The notes beneath the pieces are model-generated. The model was not told the DNA's origin and made no database searches. It worked only from the letters and a program-made list of their open reading frames with translations. The translations under genes were made by a program, and so were the position numbers. A DNA stretch of 64,000 nt from Isoperla grammatica (Eukaryota; Arthropoda; Insecta; Plecoptera; Perlodidae): positions 14,594,274-14,658,273 of the forward strand of contig OX246745.1 of assembly GCA_945910005.1 (NCBI GenBank), written 5' to 3'. Of this stretch, positions 60,244-64,000 are shown one piece after another (within the stretch, counting starts at the first letter, position 1; every line of letters begins with the position of its first letter).

Positions 60244-61554
60244 AAGTTGTTTCGGTAGGTATACTTTTTGAGGAGTTGTTTTATAACGAGCTCTGATTCA
60301 GTCCAATTATTACATTTCTTACATTACGCACAAGTTTGTTTTTTGGAATCGCAAAAAGATTATTTTTTTAATTGTGGGGGAAGGACAATGTCAGACATTT
60401 CGACTAACTTATTTGTTAAACAACAATAATAAATAACTTTATCTCTCTTCTCTCTCTTCCCTTCTCTCTTTCTCTGACTCTTTTCTCTTATTTACTTTCC
60501 TTCTCTTTTGGATATTAATGTATAACAATCATAACTACAAGCATTTATAACTGCCGGATTCAAAATGGACGATTTAACTTTTCGAAGTTAATTTTTAACC
60601 TTCGCCTTTTAACACCCATCTTTATAAAATCAATCAAGTTTCGAAAAGTTTAAATACTAAAACTTTTATCTAAAACCAGCCTGAATATTTAAATTAGTCA
60701 CAAATCACAGCTTGGGTTTACTATGTTTGCTTGATGTTTAGTGTTCTCTGCTAGTGTTGTCCTACACCTGCCTAAGATTTCGAGGAATAAACTTGAGTTT
60801 GTAAATAAACATTCAAAGAACAACCAAGTTGAAAGCCTCATTGAATGAAGGTGTCGATAGATATGTCCAAGCTTGAGTTTGTATGGAGATGTGTAGTACA
60901 ACCAAGTTTAACCGTAACAACTTAAGCTGACATTATTAAGTAAGCAGAGCCTGGTAATCCGGTTGAACTAAAACCCCAAACCACATTATTTCATCACCCC
61001 GAAGTGAACGGTTCACTTCCCTCTAAACGCAACATCAAAAGACATTCTGTTTGGAGAACTTGTTTTCGTTTCTTTGGCTCTTTTATTTCTGCAAAGGGTT
61101 TCATCTTCCTTCAAAGAAAGTAAATCCTAAATAGGAAAGCGAATCTGAAACTTCCAATTTAAGTTTCGAGTCTCTACAAATGAGTTAAACGATTTGTCTT
61201 CCGATGCGCTCAAGTTCTTTGTTATTAAGTTCCAAGTTCTAAGTTATTCTAAAACCACTCGTATACGCAACACACATCACACATTCTTCTAACACACACA
61301 TCTTTTTGTAATTCTACTAAATTTACGCTTCCAATACAAAAGCTCGATTTCTGTCTAGGGATTACAATTGTCTAATTCTAAAAATTAAGTTAACGAATCA
61401 ATACGTATAGTAATGTAGATTTGTGCACTGATTTGGTGGTCACTATGGCAACAATGCTCATAACAATGTCATCGTGTGTCCCGCTAAAAATCAATCATTG
61501 TCAACAGAGCTACTTTCATTCTTTGTATGTCTGTTTGTTTGTTTGTTTATTTAG

Positions 61555-61684
61555 ACACACTGAACTACACAAAGGGCTGGTTGTTAAATCGTTAGTAGAA
61601 GAAATCGTTAGTCAGCTCGTTAACAATGACATTACTCACCAAACCCTCTATTGCCTCACTTTAGAACGCCTCAACAACGCTTTG
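61555..61684 (+). CDS. candidate internal exon, unknown protein
   Basis: GTTTGTTTGTTTGTTTATTTAG (AG at 61553-61554) precedes a frame that reaches CTTTG|GTGAGA, a good donor (GT at 61685-61686). The 130-nt exon would carry one base of a split codon plus 43 codons. The peptide contains LHKGLVVKSLVEEIVSQLVN and LTLERLNNAL, with a leucine/valine spacing like a helical repeat. Without splicing, the frame stops at TGA two codons on. A (GTTT)n repeat forms the tract, so part of the splice-site strength could be fortuitous. Confidence 0.38.
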
Positions 61685-62532
61685 GTGAGATGACCTTGAG
61701 TCTAAGGGATTCCCTGTAGTGTCAGTGTTTGACGTAGTGACGGACACGTTAAGGTACTTCGGTTATTCAAACGAATATTCGTACAAAACACGTTTGTTTT
61801 AATTACGTTTATGTTGGGTGGCGTGATGATAGATTTGTTTTCGCTTGTTTGGTAAATTGTATTTAAACGTTACAGAAATCCAGGATTTTATTTTTATGGA
61901 TGATAGCCACCGTTTAATTTAGTACACCGTCAAAGTAATAACTATACAAAATGTGTTTTATTGTTTGTTTGTGTTAAGAACAACCACAGAATTACACTGT
62001 TTGTATTGTTAGAGGTATAGTTGATTTGTTAAACTCACTATCAAATATGATAAAATGACAAAATTGTGAATAAAAAGTGTTTAAAAAATATGAACAAAAT
62101 TGAATGCTTAAAAGCATGTTTAGTAGAATACACGTATGTCCATAAAAGATGCGAATGTGTGGGTAACCTGTTGTTGCATTGGAACTGTCACATTTGAGAC
62201 CCTGTAACGTTATGCGAGTGATAGAAAATTCCGGCGTAGAAGGACCTCATGTATGAAGAAATTCTTTAAATTTTATTCCAAGGCTATGAACTTAATAAAG
62301 TAAGTTTTGATTGTGAACGTGTCTGACGCACTTAGCTAGAAGTTGAGCAAAGTGCCGGTAGGTAAGGCCACCTCTGTAGTGAGTTGCCGTATAATGCAGT
62401 ATTGTTTTTAAAATCGATCGCTTGATGAACGGAACGGAGCGGCAATGAATATGCTTGTAAATGGTTCAAATGACGCATGAATGGAAGGCTGACTGTTCTG
62501 TGAAGTGAAATGGTGGAAGTGTTCTGGACACG

Positions 62533-62673
62533 CTATAGGTGACCAGTCTGCGTCACAATCGATACGCGTAACTCTTTAAGTCGCAATCGAGCCGCCTTCC
62601 TAACTCGACAACTGAACACCGCAGGTTCTTCCGATTGTGAAACTTTGCCTAGAATACGCCATAAGTTATGTGC
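62533..62673 (-). CDS. weak minus-strand exon candidate
   Basis: A GC-rich patch is open on minus for 46 codons to a TAG at 62533-62535. The peptide contains GKVSQSEEPAVFSCRVRKAA and ends SIVTQTGHL. A fair acceptor-like AG (AATCTAAG) lies at its start. An overlapping ATG frame starts MAYSRQSFTIGRTCG. Neither matches a family. Confidence 0.22.
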   Translation of the reverse strand, partial: AHNLWRILGKVSQSEEPAVFSCRVRKAARLRLKELRVSIVTQTGHL

Positions 62674-62956
62674 TTAGATTAATATTTTATTAAGCTTCCC
62701 CTTTTTGCACAGTTCTAGTCAATTGTTAATTTTAAGGTTTGGTGCCATGCACAGCCTAAGTGCTGGTATGCTTTATTTGTATACAGAAACTATCCAGCAT
62801 GTAAATGTAATTTTTTTTCTATTGCTAAAAGTTTAGGAATTAATTTTTCAGGTATTTCTTTTTCAGCCCTGTATGTTTGTAAAAAATATATTAATTTAAG
62901 AGGTATAAATGGCTAACCAAAAAATATCTTAGTTCCAAACTTATTCACCCTAAACG

Positions 62957-63025
62957 ATTGAGGTGGCTCAACGGTAAAACGAGACCAATTCGGGAGGTCA
63001 CCGGTTCGATTCTGCCAACCACCCA
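62957..63025 (+). mobile_element. SINE family B head fragment
   Basis: GAGGTGGCTCAACGGTAAAA and GGTCACCGGTTCGATTCTG match boxes A and B of the family B head. The body is missing after CCAACCACCC. It could be a 3'-truncated SINE or a decayed tRNA-derived sequence. A working tRNA is unlikely because the anticodon arm does not fold well. Confidence 0.6.
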
Positions 63026-64000
63026 TTTATATATCTCGGTCATTTTGAAATAACTAATGTAGAACATACCGTTGAAAAATAAAATCTTTCATTTCTTATA
63101 GCTGACACAATTTTAAAGAATATCGCTTGCAATCTCCATAGGGAATTACGTACTTTTAAAAGTGGCATCGGTTAACAAAGCTGTCACTTTGAACGTCTTT
63201 CGAATACGGCGTCGTAAACATGTATTCAAATGTATCGGTTTCTGATAAATGGCAACTTGCCAGACGAGGCGTTTGACGCATCTAATGGTTGATAGGTTGT
63301 AGTGTTGATTTATTGCTGTTGTTATAGATACCAGATATCATCAGTTACATCATTCCATCATTCCTTTGGTAGCTCGGGGTGACGAATGTAGCTCAAGTTC
63401 TAATCGAGGAAACTACGAGTCAAAATTACATTAAGAGGGTCGTGATAAATAATGGCACACAATTTTGGCGAAAGATAGAATGCATCATCCTCTTTGTACA
63501 GTTAATATAAAAAAATGTGACCCCCTTCAATAACGATAGATTCTTTCTAACATAGTATGTTATTTTATATTACGACCCCGTAGAACTATTATTGGTGATC
63601 TTAAGAGCGAAGGGTAGTCTCTACCTCAAAAACCGCATAAAAGTTTCATTATTTAACTATATCTCAAGATTGCAACAAGAAATCGAAAATCTAAATCAAC
63701 AGCGCACTGTGTTTTAGTAAGCCTTATTGACTGAATGAAATATAACAATTAGCGTAGTTATTTTGGTTATTCAATCGATATTTAGTAATAAAATGAATTA
63801 TGTATAAAAAAAACTTACTGATTACAATGTAGGACACAACTTAGAGCACTCAGTATGTAGAGCTTACTAAACCACTGAGCGCTGTTGAATAAGATTTTCG
63901 ATTTCGAAGCCCATTCTTGTGACATAATTTATAAATTAAAATTTTGTGCAGTTTTTGATGTATAGGTATCCTTTCCTGTTAGGTGTGATAACGCTTGAAC
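63026..64000. other. AT-rich spacer at window end
   Basis: No coding, repeat or RNA signal I can support. Confidence 0.5.

Noticed and set aside
60945..61127. ATG-less plus frame with a basic, protein-like peptide
   Set aside because: No acceptor in the right place and length within chance expectation.

Overview
The window looks like intergenic or intronic DNA from an animal nuclear genome, most likely a marine invertebrate. The phylum cannot be fixed from sequence alone. It is AT-rich and has no operons, Shine-Dalgarno sites or long conserved genes. It carries tRNA-headed SINEs, a CR1/L2/Jockey-like LINE, short inverted-repeat DNA transposons, minisatellites, a satellite-like array, trinucleotide arrays and many runs of G or C. 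No complete known host gene, rRNA or functional tRNA gene was recognised.

Layout: 0-6.1 kb is mostly plain AT-rich DNA with two local tandem duplications (3.6 and 4.0-4.5 kb). The second carries two copies of a tRNA-like SINE, here called family A; a third copy lies at 4.7 kb. At 6.2-8.8 kb there is a short foldback, a minisatellite of about 65 bp units and a non-autonomous DNA transposon with an intact 5-bp target duplication. From 10.5 to 18 kb there is a probable LINE tail, a 16-bp perfect inverted repeat, a decayed SINE of a second family (B), microsatellites and several exon-like segments. At 18.6-21.5 kb a hexamer array is followed by a LINE reverse transcriptase on the minus strand, with one frameshift, between two (AAT)n arrays.

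At 23.5-26.2 kb lie an interrupted family A SINE, a long foldback element and six copies of a 164-bp tandem repeat. At 28.9-29.7 kb are two family B SINEs, both with visible target-site duplications. At 41.4-41.8 kb a Harbinger-like MITE sits inside one unit of a 64-bp tandem repeat, so the neighbouring unit shows the empty site. A 48-bp minisatellite lies at 45.8-46.2 kb. At 51.4-51.9 kb a family B SINE is nested inside a family A SINE. At 54.8-55.5 kb a decayed reverse transcriptase, full of stops, is visible only by conceptual translation.

Host coding content is uncertain. Many open frames of 60-125 codons are expected by chance in this composition. I list the short segments that combine an open frame with a plausible splice site, start context or poly(A) signal and higher GC than their surroundings (for example 14149-14323, 35063-35248 and 47611-47727 on minus; 42764-42878, 59444-59592 and 61555-61684 on plus). 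They are exon candidates only; none could be assigned to a family. The genes, if real, would have very long introns, and no cooperative system can be reconstructed.
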